Positions 35,990 to 44,718 of a stretch of 52,893 bases of DNA are shown here, one piece after another; position 1 is the first letter of the stretch, and every line of letters starts with the position of its first letter. The translations under genes were made by a program, and so were the position numbers. This stretch comes from CAYJLC01 sp044426355 (lineage in GTDB: Bacteria; Bacillota; Clostridia; Oscillospirales; Butyricicoccaceae), in contig JAWXUO010000006.1 in the NCBI GenBank assembly GCA_044426355.1, positions 1 through 52,893 of the forward strand, written 5' to 3'. The notes under the pieces were generated by a model that was not told the DNA's origin, made no database searches, and saw only the letters and a list, made by a program, of their open reading frames with translations.

Positions 35990-36238
35990 TTATTCTTTTT
36001 CAAAAAATAATTTATAAGTTAAGTATAAATAAGATAAAACTGCTGCAAAAATAAAAAATACTGCATTTTTTCTTATAAATTTATTATACATACTGCCTAT
36101 AACAAGTCCAATTGACACTAAGCATAGCTTTATCATTGTAAAATCAAAAATATTAAATGATTTTACTCGATCTAGAGCATGGTCTGCTAAAGCCATATAT
36201 TGTCTTTGTGAATTATTACAAGAATTAACATCTTTCAT
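35990..36238 (-). CDS. Small two-TM protein
   Basis: 82 residues. A polar N terminus (residues 1-32) precedes two hydrophobic segments, about 34-50 (MIKLCLVSIGLVIGSM) and 58-76 (KNAVFFIFAAVLSYLYLTY), separated by a basic turn. The DFTMIKLCLVSIGLVIG pattern is shared by small Clostridia membrane proteins of unknown role that are sometimes mislabelled phosphate permease. Its stop lies just upstream of the T-box leader on the same strand. Function not assignable. Confidence 0.6.
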   Translation of the reverse strand: MKDVNSCNNSQRQYMALADHALDRVKSFNIFDFTMIKLCLVSIGLVIGSMYNKFIRKNAVFFIFAAVLSYLYLTYKLFFEKE

Positions 36239-36493
36239 TCATACACTTCCTTTTGTTTTTTACATTATATCACACTTTATTTTTAAATTCAACATAAAAT
36301 TTAAAATATATTAAATTAAGACTATTGCTTACAATTATTCAAGCTTATTTTAGGATAAATCATTGTTAATTCATACAAAAATCACTTAGTGTCACTTGTG
36401 TCGTGCAAGATTTTTTTGTGCAACTAAACAAAATTTAACTTTTTTAAATATCCTCTTTAAAATAAGGAATTGTCTTATATTTAATCATAAAAT
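36239..36493. other. Intergenic stretch without recognised gene
   Basis: About 250 bp of AT-rich DNA upstream of the small two-TM gene and beyond the rpmE terminator. I see no RNA gene or conserved motif apart from likely promoter sequence of the two-TM gene. Confidence 0.5.
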
Positions 36494-36527
36494 TTAGGGC
36501 ATATATCGTTTGATATATTGCCCTAAG
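36494..36527 (-). terminator. Terminator after rpmE
   Basis: TTAGGGCAATATATC, loop aaac, GATATATGCCCTAA on the minus strand, then AATTTTA; a long stem with a short T tail. Confidence 0.65.
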
Positions 36528-36540
36528 TCTTGAGTCTTTA

Positions 36541-36744
36541 CTATTTAGTAAGACCGAATTTTTTATTAAATTTATCTACACGACCACCAGCGTCTACAAG
36601 TTTTTGTTTACCTGTAAAGAAAGGGTGACATTTAGAACAAATTTCAACATTTATGTTTTCTTTTGTAGAACGAGTTTTAATAACTTCGCCACAAGCACAT
36701 TTTATATCTGTTTCAACATAATTTGGGTGAATTTCAGCTTTCAT
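36541..36744 (-). CDS. rpmE: Ribosomal protein bL31 (zinc form)
   Basis: 67 residues: MKAEIHPNYVET start and four cysteines (C16, C18, C37, C40 in KCACG and CSKCHPFFTGKQK), so the zinc-binding C+ type. RVDKFNKKFG closes the protein. It follows rplT by 27 nt and probably shares the infC-rpmI-rplT transcript. Confidence 0.95.
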   Translation of the reverse strand: MKAEIHPNYVETDIKCACGEVIKTRSTKENINVEICSKCHPFFTGKQKLVDAGGRVDKFNKKFGLTK

Positions 36745-36771
36745 TTTGTTTACCTCCGTAAAATTTTTGTT

Positions 36772-37125
36772 TTATAGAGCAGCTTTTGCTTTCTCTACAA
36801 GTGTTGCAAACGCTTCTTTATCGTTTACAGCAAGATCTGCAAGCATTTTTCTGTTAATTTCGATACCAGCTTTTTTAAGTCCGTTCATTAAACGTGAATA
36901 GTTAATGTCACATACTTTTGCTTGTGCAGAAATTCTTGTAATCCATAATCTTCTAAAATCACGTTTTTTGTGTTTACGACCAATATATGCGTATTTTAGT
37001 GATTTCATTACTGCTTGGTTTGCTACTCTGTAGTGCTTAGATTTAGCACCCCAGTAACCTTTTGCGAGTTTTAATATTTTTTTACGTCTTTTACGCGTCA
37101 TCATCGCGCCTTTAACTCTTGCCAT
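36772..37125 (-). CDS. rplT: Ribosomal protein bL20
   Basis: 117 residues, normal length, MARVKGAMMTRKRRKKILKLAKGYWG start and LWITRISAQAKVCDINYSRLMNGLKKAGIEINRKMLADLA. Structural protein of the large subunit and, in Firmicutes, the usual repressor of its own operon through the infC leader. Confidence 0.97.
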   Translation of the reverse strand: MARVKGAMMTRKRRKKILKLAKGYWGAKSKHYRVANQAVMKSLKYAYIGRKHKKRDFRRLWITRISAQAKVCDINYSRLMNGLKKAGIEINRKMLADLAVNDKEAFATLVEKAKAAL

Positions 37126-37174
37126 TTAGCGAGCCTCCTGTCGATTTTTTAATTTAAATAATTTTATAACGCAA

Positions 37175-37375
37175 TTATCTTGCGTATGGGATTAAACGCA
37201 TTACTTGTGCAGAATTTGATACATCTACATAGCCTGCTTTTCTCATAGCTCTTTTACGTTTAGTTGATTTTTTGTTTAATATGTGACGACGTCCAGCGTG
37301 TGACATTTTAATTTTTCCGCTTTTAGATACTTTAAATCTTTTTTTAGCACCTGTATGAGTTTTGATTTTTGGCAT
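37175..37375 (-). CDS. rpmI: Ribosomal protein bL35
   Basis: 66 residues, very basic, MPKIKTHTGAKKRFKVSKSGKIK start and HILNKKSTKRKRAMRKAG. Lies between infC and rplT as usual. Confidence 0.97.
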   Translation of the reverse strand: MPKIKTHTGAKKRFKVSKSGKIKMSHAGRRHILNKKSTKRKRAMRKAGYVDVSNSAQVMRLIPYAR

Positions 37376-37403
37376 TATTATTTTCTCCTCTCTAAAAGTG
37401 AAC

Positions 37404-37916
37404 CTATTTTTTTGGAGCTATAAACATAAGCATTTGACGACCTTCAAGCTTTGGAGCTTTTTCTATTACGCCAAATTCTTCACATTCTTTTGCAAAGTTA
37501 TTTAGTATTTCTACACCAACTGAAGAATGGGCTATTTCACGGCCACGAAATCTAACAGATACTTTTACTTTGTCTGCTCCTTTTAAGAATTTTATTGCAC
37601 TTTTAACTTTTACGTTAAAGTCATGCACATCTATTCCTGGTGACAGACGAATTTCTTTGATGTCTACTATATGTTGTTTTTTACGAGCTTCTTTTTCTCG
37701 CTTTGACTGTTCAAAACGAAATTTTCCGTAGTCCATAATACGACATACAGGTGGCACTGATTTTGGAGCTATTTTTACTAAATCCATACCTCTATCAGCC
37801 GCAATTTCTAAAGCTTCTGTCGCAGATACTACTCCTAGTTGTTCACCCTCGACATCTATCAGTCTAAGTTCCTTGTCTTTGATTTCTTCGTTAATTTGAT
37901 GTTCCATACTGCTAAT
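37404..37916 (-). CDS. infC: Translation initiation factor IF-3
   Basis: About 171 residues. The core motifs RLIDVEGEQLGVVSATEALEIA, PPVCRIMDYGKFRFEQ, and KIRLSP-like EIRLSPGIDVHDF are intact. I place the start at an ATT (37916): GGAGG lies 9 nt upstream, while the ATG two codons earlier is only 3 nt from it and the next ATG (37907) is 18 nt away. IF-3 genes often use AUU, which allows self-control because IF-3 rejects non-canonical starts. An attenuator terminator lies upstream (37936-37970), so starts further upstream are excluded. Confidence 0.93.
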   Translation of the reverse strand: MSSMEHQINEEIKDKELRLIDVEGEQLGVVSATEALEIAADRGMDLVKIAPKSVPPVCRIMDYGKFRFEQSKREKEARKKQHIVDIKEIRLSPGIDVHDFNVKVKSAIKFLKGADKVKVSVRFRGREIAHSSVGVEILNNFAKECEEFGVIEKAPKLEGRQMLMFIAPKK

Positions 37917-37935
37917 GTTCATGCACCTCCGTTTA

Positions 37936-37970
37936 AAAATAAAAAAAGTGGACAGATATATTCCGTCCAC
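37936..37970 (-). terminator. Leader attenuator of infC-rpmI-rplT
   Basis: Minus strand GTGGAC, 11-nt loop, GTCCAC, then TTTTTTTATTTTT, ending about 10 nt before the infC ribosome binding site. Upstream in the leader is another stem with CCAAAACTTA / AGTTTTTGG arms (about 38004-38028). The arrangement fits a conditional terminator of the L20-leader type. Confidence 0.7.
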
Positions 37971-38079
37971 ATAAACTATCATTTTGATAAATTAATGTAT
38001 TAACCAAAAACTCTTATTTAAGTTTTGGTGAGGACGGTACGACCTACTTTATTGTTCAATATATTGTATCATTACATAT

Positions 38080-38432
38080 CCCATTTGTCAAGCTTTTTTT
38101 AAATCTTTTTAAAAACTTTTAAGCTACTTATTATTATACACTAAATATAAGCTTTTGAAAAGCTTTTTATCCATTTTTTTGTGAATATAAAAAATCTGAC
38201 TATTTTAGTTATGAGGAGTTGCTTTAATTTTTGACCTGCTTTATAATTTAATTTAAGTGTATCACTTATATATACTTTACAAGTTCAATCTACAATTATT
38301 TACAAATTGTTAAATTACACTATTTTTGTACAAAAAGTAAACTTTTTGTAAACCCTATAGACAAATGATATTTTGTATGATATAGTAATAAATGTAAATA
38401 ATTTAACTAATCCCTACTCTTTAAAAATAAAT
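38080..38432. other. Intergenic stretch upstream of infC
   Basis: About 350 bp with no gene. It should hold the infC operon promoter on the minus strand. It carries copy B of a short dispersed element at 38199-38226. No RNA gene recognised. Confidence 0.5.
38199..38226 (+). repeat. Short dispersed element, copy B
   Basis: actattttagttatgagg followed by agttgcttta; close match to the minus strand at 17133-17164 (aactattatagttataagg, agttgccttaa). Confidence 0.45.
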
Positions 38433-38463
38433 AAAAAAGACATCTACTGTAGGTGTCTTTTTT
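38433..38463. terminator. Bidirectional hairpin terminator
   Basis: AAAAAAGACATCT, loop, AGGTGTCTTTTTT. No gene ends immediately to its left, so its role is unclear. The next hairpin to the right repeats the same GACA/TGTC stem. Confidence 0.6.
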
Positions 38464-38485
38464 GTTTATCTAAATATAGTTCATG

Positions 38486-38520
38486 TAAAAAGACACCTTA
38501 TTTCTAAGATGTCTTTTTTT
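38486..38520 (-). terminator. Terminator of the RND efflux operon
   Basis: Minus strand AAAAAAAGACATCTTA, loop, TAAGGTGTCTTTTT, beginning directly after the TetR stop codon. Confidence 0.75.
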
Positions 38521-39099
38521 CTATACTCCAACGCCTTCGAATATTATCGTAAGCACTTCGTCTATCAAATTTTCATTTTTTTCATCATTTGTATTAGCGT
38601 GTAAAATTTGCAAAATAGACATTTGTATATAACTAGACAATGCTTCTAAACTTATATCTCCACGTATTTCATTCTTTTCAATAGCCTTTTGTATAATTAC
38701 TTCTAGCTGACTTTTAATATAAATACGTTGTTTATCTATCATATCATGCATAAAAAACATTGCTTGTGAAGAATTTTTCATCATCAATGATATACAACCC
38801 GAAGCTTGTGCCGTTAAAACATCTGCGTGTTTAAAATATTCGCATAATTTTTCACGAAAAGACAATTCTTTGCTCATTATCTCAATAAATCCTTTATTAA
38901 AATAATCAAGCATTACAGAAACACAACTTAAAATCAATTCATCTTTCGATTTAAAATATTCATAAACCGTGCCTTTGCCTATTCCAGAGTGACGAGCTAT
39001 TTCTGTTACCGTTGTATTTTCAAAACCCTTTTCTAAAAAAATTTCGATAGCACTATTAAGTATCAACTCTCTTTTATCTGTTTTTTTATCCTTTTGCAT
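38521..39099 (-). CDS. TetR/AcrR-family regulator of the RND operon
   Basis: 192 residues. N-terminal helix-turn-helix RELILNSAIEIFLEKGFENTTVTEIARHSGIGKGTVYEYFKSKDELI is canonical; the ligand-binding C-terminal domain is all-helical. It overlaps the RND gene by 14 nt and is last in the efflux operon. A perfect palindrome next to the operon promoter (44513-44528) is the likely operator, giving negative feedback released by a pump substrate. Confidence 0.92.
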   Translation of the reverse strand: MQKDKKTDKRELILNSAIEIFLEKGFENTTVTEIARHSGIGKGTVYEYFKSKDELILSCVSVMLDYFNKGFIEIMSKELSFREKLCEYFKHADVLTAQASGCISLMMKNSSQAMFFMHDMIDKQRIYIKSQLEVIIQKAIEKNEIRGDISLEALSSYIQMSILQILHANTNDEKNENLIDEVLTIIFEGVGV

Positions 39100-42000
39100 T
39101 AGCTAATTCCTCTTTTTTCTTACCTTTTTTAACACGTGGACGTTTTATAATGTAATAAAACACTGGTGAGAAAATAAGCGTTACAGCTGTAGAAATTACA
39201 AGCCCCGAAATCATAACTATTGCCATAGGTGACATAATTTCCGAACCTTCACCAAGTGCTAATGCCATTGGAATTAATCCTAAAATCGTAGTTAAAGTTG
39301 TCATAAATACTGGACGAACCCTTAAAGGACACGCATGAAGTATTGCCTGTTCTATATCTTCGCCACGGTCTTGACGTATTTTTATATAGTCAATAAGTAC
39401 TATCGAGTTATTTACAACGATACCTGAAAGCATGATTACCCCTATAAACGCTGGCATACTAACTGGTGTATTTGTTAAAAATAGTCCAACAAAACCACCT
39501 GATAACCCTAAAGGCATTGCAAGCATAACTATAAATGGCAATAAAGTTGATTCAAACTGTGATGCAAGTACGAAATATACCAACGCTACTGCTACAACTA
39601 GAGCATAAGCAAGACTTGTAAATGTATCTATAATTTCCTCTGCTGCACCACCTGTATCTATATAATATCCATCTGGCATATTATACGAAGCTATTGCAAG
39701 GTTTACAGCATCTGCAACTGCATAAGAGTTTGCATCTGGTGATGCGTTACCTGTTATAGAAATTGTTCTAACTTGATTTTCACGACTGATAGAGTGTGCA
39801 CCAAGGTCTAAGCTAACATCTGCTACTAGCGATAGTGGCACATATGTCCCCATTGATGTAGGTATCAGCATATTTTTAAGTGCATCTATAGACTCAGCAG
39901 AATCCGAATCACCTTTTACTACTACGTCAATTTCTGTTCCATCAATACTAAATGTAGTTGCTGCAACCCCTTGTAATTCGTAGCTTATATATGTTCCGAC
40001 TGATGCCGTTGTTATGCCTAAAGATGTTGCTATTTCCGATTTAGGAATAATATTTACCTGCTCTACACGGTCACTTACTGTAGATTGAATATCACGTGTT
40101 CCGTCAACACTTTCGATGATATTTACTAAATCTGTTGCTATATCTGTTAGCGTATCAAGGTCATTACCTTTGATAGCCAAATCTATCGTATTACCTGTTA
40201 AAGCCGACATATCCATTGCACCTGCGTCAGAAATTGTTATTTCTGCACCTGCAATATTCGAAGTTAACGCACGAACATCATCTGCTACTTCAAAAACCGA
40301 ACGGTCACGGTCGCCTATTGATACTAAAGTTACTACTATACTAGCTTCTCGTTCTGACGATGTATAATATAAAAAGTCGATTTCTTCTATGCCCGAAATT
40401 CTATTTACAATTTCGTCCGAAATTTGTACAGTTTCCTCAATTTTGCTAGAAACCGGCAATGATACACCGATAGTTATCATACTTTGGTCGGTACTTGGAA
40501 TTAATTCTGCACCAACTAACGCTATTGACATCGAAAATAGACAAAATAGTCCAAAAGCTGTTAATAATGCCATTTTAGGGAATTTCATAACCACACGAAG
40601 CACATCTTGGTATCTTTTTACAAAAAAGCTATCCATAGGGTCTTTTCTGTTTTTATCTGCTTCTTTTTCTCTTTTAGTTTCTTTATCTAGTAGTAGATAA
40701 CAAAGCAAAGGTACTAAAGTTAATGCTATTAAAAGCGAAGCTACTAAAAGTGCTGTTATTGTAAGTGAAAACTCGTTGAAAATCATACCTACAGTACCAC
40801 CAGATAAACCTACTGGTAGAAAAACTGCAATTGTAGTTATTGTAGATGCTGTGATTGATAATGCAACTTCTTTTGCACCCTCTAAACACGATGTAAAATG
40901 TTCGTGTCCTTCTTCTTTGTATCTAACAATATTTTCAAGCACAACAACCGAGTTATCAACTATCATACCAACCCCTATAGCCATACCACCTAAAGTCATG
41001 ATATTAAGAGTTAAGTCTAGTCCTAACATAAGTAAAAACGTTGTGATTATACAAATAGGCATAGAAATCGCTACTATTACTGTAGGCGAAATTTTTCTTA
41101 AAAATCCAAAAAGCACTACAATAGAGAATAAAATTGCTAGTAAAATATTTTGCAAAACCGATACTATAGTAAGATTTATATAATCAGATGTATCTGAAAG
41201 CATAGTGATATTAACATCTGGAAGCTCAGTTTTTATTTTGTCTAGTTGGTCATTTACCAAGTTTGCAATTTGTACAGTATTTGTTCCAGATTGCTTTTGA
41301 ATAGACACCATAACAACTTTTTCGCCATTAACTTTTGCAACTGTTGTTAAATCTTCAGGTTCAAGTGTTACTTTTGAAATATCCGAAAGTAGCACAGTTC
41401 CTCCTGTTTGCAAAGGTATAACTACATTTTCTATATCTTGTATAGATTTAAATTCTGAGTCTGTACGGACAGTTAAACTTTTATCTCCGTAGTTTACGCT
41501 ACCAGATGGTAAAGAAATATTTGTAGCACGCAAAATATTCGCTACATATTCTACAGTAATCCCGTATCCATGCATTTTCGTAGTATCTGTTTCTATGTTT
41601 ACAACATTGTTATAACCACCATCTATTGTAACAGAAGCAACCCCTGCTAAACTCTCGATACTTGGCGATATTTTATCGTTTGCTATTGTTTCTAAATTTG
41701 CAAGCGATGTATCACCAGAAACCGAAAATTGAATAATAGGCATTGAGTCAAGGTCTATTTCCATAACTATTGGAGAAGACGCATTACTCGGTAAATATGG
41801 TGCTATTATATCTATTTTTTCTCGTACATCAGTTACTGCTGTTTTTAAATCTACATCATCAGTAAAAGTTATAATAACAAGGCTTGAGCCTTCTGATGAT
41901 ACCGAGCTTATTTCGTCTATACCAGAAACTAAAGCTACCATTTGCTCTATAGGTTGCGTTACCATTGTTTCAACTTCTTGCGAGCCTGCTCCTGAATATG

Positions 42001-42142
42001 TTGTTTGAACAATAGCCACAGGTATCTCAAAGCTTGGCATTAGGTCTAGCGATAAATTCGCAAAAGACATTAGCCCAAAAAGAGTAACTGCGATGTAAAT
42101 CATAAACGTGGTTACACGTCTATTTAATGAAAAAGAACTCAT
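39086..42142 (-). CDS. RND-family efflux transporter (AcrB/MmpL superfamily, HAE type)
   Basis: 1018 residues, full HAE-RND length. TM1 lies in MIYIAVTLFGLMSFANL, followed by the first porter domain (TTYSGAGSQEVETMVTQPIEQ). TM4 carries the proton-relay aspartate in GGMAIGVGMIVDNSVVVLENIVRYKEEG. The second half repeats the plan, ending with MLSGIVVNNSIVLIDYI and RVRPVFMTTLTTILGLIPMAL. A proton-driven exporter in the cytoplasmic membrane. The adaptor gene precedes it by 1 nt. Substrate unknown. Confidence 0.94.
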   Translation of the reverse strand: MSSFSLNRRVTTFMIYIAVTLFGLMSFANLSLDLMPSFEIPVAIVQTTYSGAGSQEVETMVTQPIEQMVALVSGIDEISSVSSEGSSLVIITFTDDVDLKTAVTDVREKIDIIAPYLPSNASSPIVMEIDLDSMPIIQFSVSGDTSLANLETIANDKISPSIESLAGVASVTIDGGYNNVVNIETDTTKMHGYGITVEYVANILRATNISLPSGSVNYGDKSLTVRTDSEFKSIQDIENVVIPLQTGGTVLLSDISKVTLEPEDLTTVAKVNGEKVVMVSIQKQSGTNTVQIANLVNDQLDKIKTELPDVNITMLSDTSDYINLTIVSVLQNILLAILFSIVVLFGFLRKISPTVIVAISMPICIITTFLLMLGLDLTLNIMTLGGMAIGVGMIVDNSVVVLENIVRYKEEGHEHFTSCLEGAKEVALSITASTITTIAVFLPVGLSGGTVGMIFNEFSLTITALLVASLLIALTLVPLLCYLLLDKETKREKEADKNRKDPMDSFFVKRYQDVLRVVMKFPKMALLTAFGLFCLFSMSIALVGAELIPSTDQSMITIGVSLPVSSKIEETVQISDEIVNRISGIEEIDFLYYTSSEREASIVVTLVSIGDRDRSVFEVADDVRALTSNIAGAEITISDAGAMDMSALTGNTIDLAIKGNDLDTLTDIATDLVNIIESVDGTRDIQSTVSDRVEQVNIIPKSEIATSLGITTASVGTYISYELQGVAATTFSIDGTEIDVVVKGDSDSAESIDALKNMLIPTSMGTYVPLSLVADVSLDLGAHSISRENQVRTISITGNASPDANSYAVADAVNLAIASYNMPDGYYIDTGGAAEEIIDTFTSLAYALVVAVALVYFVLASQFESTLLPFIVMLAMPLGLSGGFVGLFLTNTPVSMPAFIGVIMLSGIVVNNSIVLIDYIKIRQDRGEDIEQAILHACPLRVRPVFMTTLTTILGLIPMALALGEGSEIMSPMAIVMISGLVISTAVTLIFSPVFYYIIKRPRVKKGKKKEELANAKG

Positions 42143-42143
42143 T

Positions 42144-43271
42144 TTATTCTCCTCCTGTGATATTTACAAGAGAATTGTCTGTTAAATATTCTTGACCGGT
42201 TACAACTAGTTTTTCACCACCGATAAGACCTGACGTAATTTGTGTATAATTACCATCTGTAAGCCCTGTTGTAACTGGTACTCTACGTGCTAAATCATCA
42301 GTACCTACAACATATACATATTGATACTCATCACCGATTACAATTGCATTTGATGGTACGTTTAAAGAACCAGTCACAGAGTCTGTAGTAAATACTATTT
42401 CTGTAAACATTCCTATGTAATATTCGCCATCTGTAGGTAATTCGATTTTTACAGTATACATACCAGTTTGTGCATTTGTTGCTGGCGATACATTACGAAC
42501 TACAGCCTCAAAAGGTTCAAGGCTCATAGAAGGAATTGTTACCATAACAATATCATCTGCTTTAATATAAGGCACTAGTGTTTCTGCTATGCTTATTTGC
42601 ACTTGCATTTGTGAATTATCAGAAATTACAACTGCAGCATATGAACTTGCAGCCATCATATTTTCAATTAAATTCACTTGTGTTACAACACCACTAATAG
42701 GTGATTTTACTACAGTGTTTTCGTTTAAATCTTCCATTTGCGACACAATTTGGTCGATAGCATTCGTTAAAGAATCTAGTTGACTTTTATTTGTGCTTTC
42801 TTGCTGTGTTAAAGTAAATTCTAATTGCTCTACTTCATATTTAGATGCAGCCCCTATTTCATATAACTCACGAGAATTATTAAGTGCTGTAACTATTTGC
42901 TCTGTAGCCTCGTCTAAAAGTGCTTTTGTAGAATTATATGATGTGCGTAAATTGTTTAGTTCACGAGTATAATCGTCTACTGGATATGCATCTTGCACAA
43001 ACAAAACTTGGTCTTTTTCTACAATGTCGCCTACTTCTACATTCAAGCTTAAAACCTCTGAAGACATCATAGCATATACAGAAACATCACGATTTGACGC
43101 AATTTTTCCAGATAGTTTTACTTGGTTTGAAATATCCGAGTTTGAAACTGTTACAACCTCTACAGATGTTGCAGAAATTGTTGTATCTACTACTGTTTCT
43201 TCCGAATTACACCCAGAAAGCATAGCTAATATTAAAGTTGCTGATAATAAAATTGATATATTTTTTTTCAT
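42144..43271 (-). CDS. RND adaptor lipoprotein (membrane fusion protein)
   Basis: 375 residues. Signal peptide with lipobox LSGC (Cys21), so membrane-anchored outside. The layout is beta-barrel / lipoyl / hairpin: SVYAMMSSEVLSLNVEVGDIVEKDQVLF, a coiled-coil hairpin at about 110-180, then VVKSPISGVVTQVNLIENM and a C-terminal beta-barrel and membrane-proximal domain. It links the pump to the TolC-like partner. Positioned 3 nt after that gene and 1 nt before the RND gene. Confidence 0.93.
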   Translation of the reverse strand: MKKNISILLSATLILAMLSGCNSEETVVDTTISATSVEVVTVSNSDISNQVKLSGKIASNRDVSVYAMMSSEVLSLNVEVGDIVEKDQVLFVQDAYPVDDYTRELNNLRTSYNSTKALLDEATEQIVTALNNSRELYEIGAASKYEVEQLEFTLTQQESTNKSQLDSLTNAIDQIVSQMEDLNENTVVKSPISGVVTQVNLIENMMAASSYAAVVISDNSQMQVQISIAETLVPYIKADDIVMVTIPSMSLEPFEAVVRNVSPATNAQTGMYTVKIELPTDGEYYIGMFTEIVFTTDSVTGSLNVPSNAIVIGDEYQYVYVVGTDDLARRVPVTTGLTDGNYTQITSGLIGGEKLVVTGQEYLTDNSLVNITGGE

Positions 43272-43274
43272 TTT

Positions 43275-44459
43275 TTACCCCGTAATCATTCCGTTTAATG
43301 CCCATTTATATTGTTCTATCGCTATAAAGAAATTAAAATTCGCTGTTTTAACTTTTAAAGCTTGCGTGTCATATTCTGCTTGTGTAGCGTTTAGTTCGTC
43401 TAGCGAAATTGTTCCATGACTGTATTTTAATTCTTGTGCTGTAAGATTTACTTCTTTGTTTAGTAAAATTTCTTTTTCTACAGAAACAAGTCTTTGTTTT
43501 TCTGCTATTTGAAGATAAATTTTATTTAAAGATGATTTTAAACTTTGCTCTTGTATTTCAAGATTTATTCTAGCCATGTCGTAATTATTTTGCGACGCTG
43601 TGTTGTCTAAGCTTGTATGCGTATCCTTTGCATCGTCAAAACTTTCGCTCACTGTATAATAATTATAGTTATTTTCTAAAACTTTTACAAAGTCATCTTC
43701 AAAGCTTATGTTACTAAAATAATTAACATCTGGAACTATATCATGTGATAAAGTAAGAGTTGTTCCGTAATCACGTCCTAAAAGTATATTCAAATCATAT
43801 AATAATTTTTCTTGCTCGTATTCTAATGTTTCTAAAGCACTATTTAAGTTTATAATATTTATTTTAACATTTGATAAATCAAGTGCCGAGATTTGCCCTA
43901 GTTCATATCTTTTTTCTAATGATACTACAGTAGTTTCTAAAGAATTTTTAGAAATCAAAAGTTCTTCTACAGTAAGGTCAAGTCCTATGTACGCCATATA
44001 TAAACTTTGTGCACCCCAAATAATTTGTTGCTCGATAGACTCAAATTGTTTTATTGTGCCTTCCATCTCCTCATCAGTTTGCGAGTTTAACGAAATCATT
44101 TGAGAAGATATTTCCGATTTCATATTAGAAATCGACATAATCCCTGCTGTTAGTGCCATATATAATGGATATTCACTTGCTGGTTTAACCATTAGTAATG
44201 CATCATTCATTGTCGATAAAAGAGAATTCATTCCTTGGCTTGCAGACCATAAAGCATCTTGTGCCTCAGCTACACCTGGTGGGTTTTTCATTACTTTTAA
44301 AGCAAGTTTGTTTGACTGTATAGATTGGTTGTTTTCTAAAACCATATCATATACTTCGTCATATGTTATATATACTTTTTCTTCGCTCTCAGTACCAGAC
44401 GTTGTAAGTGTTGTTATACACATTGCAAGCACTAAAAATAGTGATATTTTTCTTTTCAT
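43275..44459 (-). CDS. TolC-like coiled-coil exported protein in an RND operon
   Basis: 394 residues. N-terminal signal peptide (MKRKISLFLVLAMCITTLTTSG) without a lipobox. The rest is long helices in two halves with TolC/OEP-like repeats: YDEVYDMVLENNQSIQ, EKRYELGQISALDLSNVKINI, and in the second half LKYSHGTISLDELNATQAEYDTQ. The two G-x-I-S-x-L/D-x-x-N turns match the helical-hairpin motif of outer membrane efflux proteins. It is first in the RND operon. All other evidence points to a single-membrane Firmicute, so it probably forms a periplasm-like or cell-wall-spanning coiled coil rather than an outer-membrane channel. Confidence 0.82.
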   Translation of the reverse strand: MKRKISLFLVLAMCITTLTTSGTESEEKVYITYDEVYDMVLENNQSIQSNKLALKVMKNPPGVAEAQDALWSASQGMNSLLSTMNDALLMVKPASEYPLYMALTAGIMSISNMKSEISSQMISLNSQTDEEMEGTIKQFESIEQQIIWGAQSLYMAYIGLDLTVEELLISKNSLETTVVSLEKRYELGQISALDLSNVKINIINLNSALETLEYEQEKLLYDLNILLGRDYGTTLTLSHDIVPDVNYFSNISFEDDFVKVLENNYNYYTVSESFDDAKDTHTSLDNTASQNNYDMARINLEIQEQSLKSSLNKIYLQIAEKQRLVSVEKEILLNKEVNLTAQELKYSHGTISLDELNATQAEYDTQALKVKTANFNFFIAIEQYKWALNGMITG

Positions 44460-44512
44460 ATTTCCTCCATTTAATTCTTATGTAAACAAAAATTTTACTG
44501 CACAATTTTTCC

Positions 44513-44528
44513 GACCGACCAGTCGGTC
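44513..44528. promoter_or_regulatory. TetR-type operator of the RND operon
   Basis: GACCGACCAGTCGGTC: 7-bp perfect arms around CA, 9 nt downstream of the -10 box and about 54 nt before the TolC-like start. The GC-rich arms stand out in AT-rich DNA. Confidence 0.75.
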
Positions 44529-44537
44529 AGTAAATTA

Positions 44538-44566
44538 AGTATACTTGTAAAGTCACAAAATGTCAA
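44538..44566 (-). promoter_or_regulatory. Promoter of the RND operon
   Basis: Minus strand TTGACA, 17-nt spacer, TATACT. The operator lies just downstream. Confidence 0.75.
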
Positions 44567-44657
44567 CAAATACCGTTTAAAATATACAACAAAATTTTCT
44601 TTATTAAGTATAGTTTTTTGTTCATTTTATACAATTTACTAAAAATCTACTTATATC

Positions 44658-44686
44658 TTGTTTTTTTATCATAAATATGGTATTAT
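44658..44686 (+). promoter_or_regulatory. Promoter of gltX-glnS
   Basis: TTGTTT, 17-nt spacer, TATTAT preceded by TGG, 33 nt upstream of gltX. No T-box is seen here. Confidence 0.5.
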
Positions 44687-44718
44687 AAGTACAAAAAGAA
44701 TAAAGGAGTTTTAATAGT

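Noticed and set aside
36239..36493. Possible small RNA in the gap upstream of the two-TM gene
   Set aside because: No conserved fold or promoter-terminator pair could be recognised by eye.
37945..37982. Upstream extension of infC to an ATG at 37982
   Set aside because: The extension would be encoded by the attenuator hairpin and its T run; the ribosome binding site lies downstream of it.
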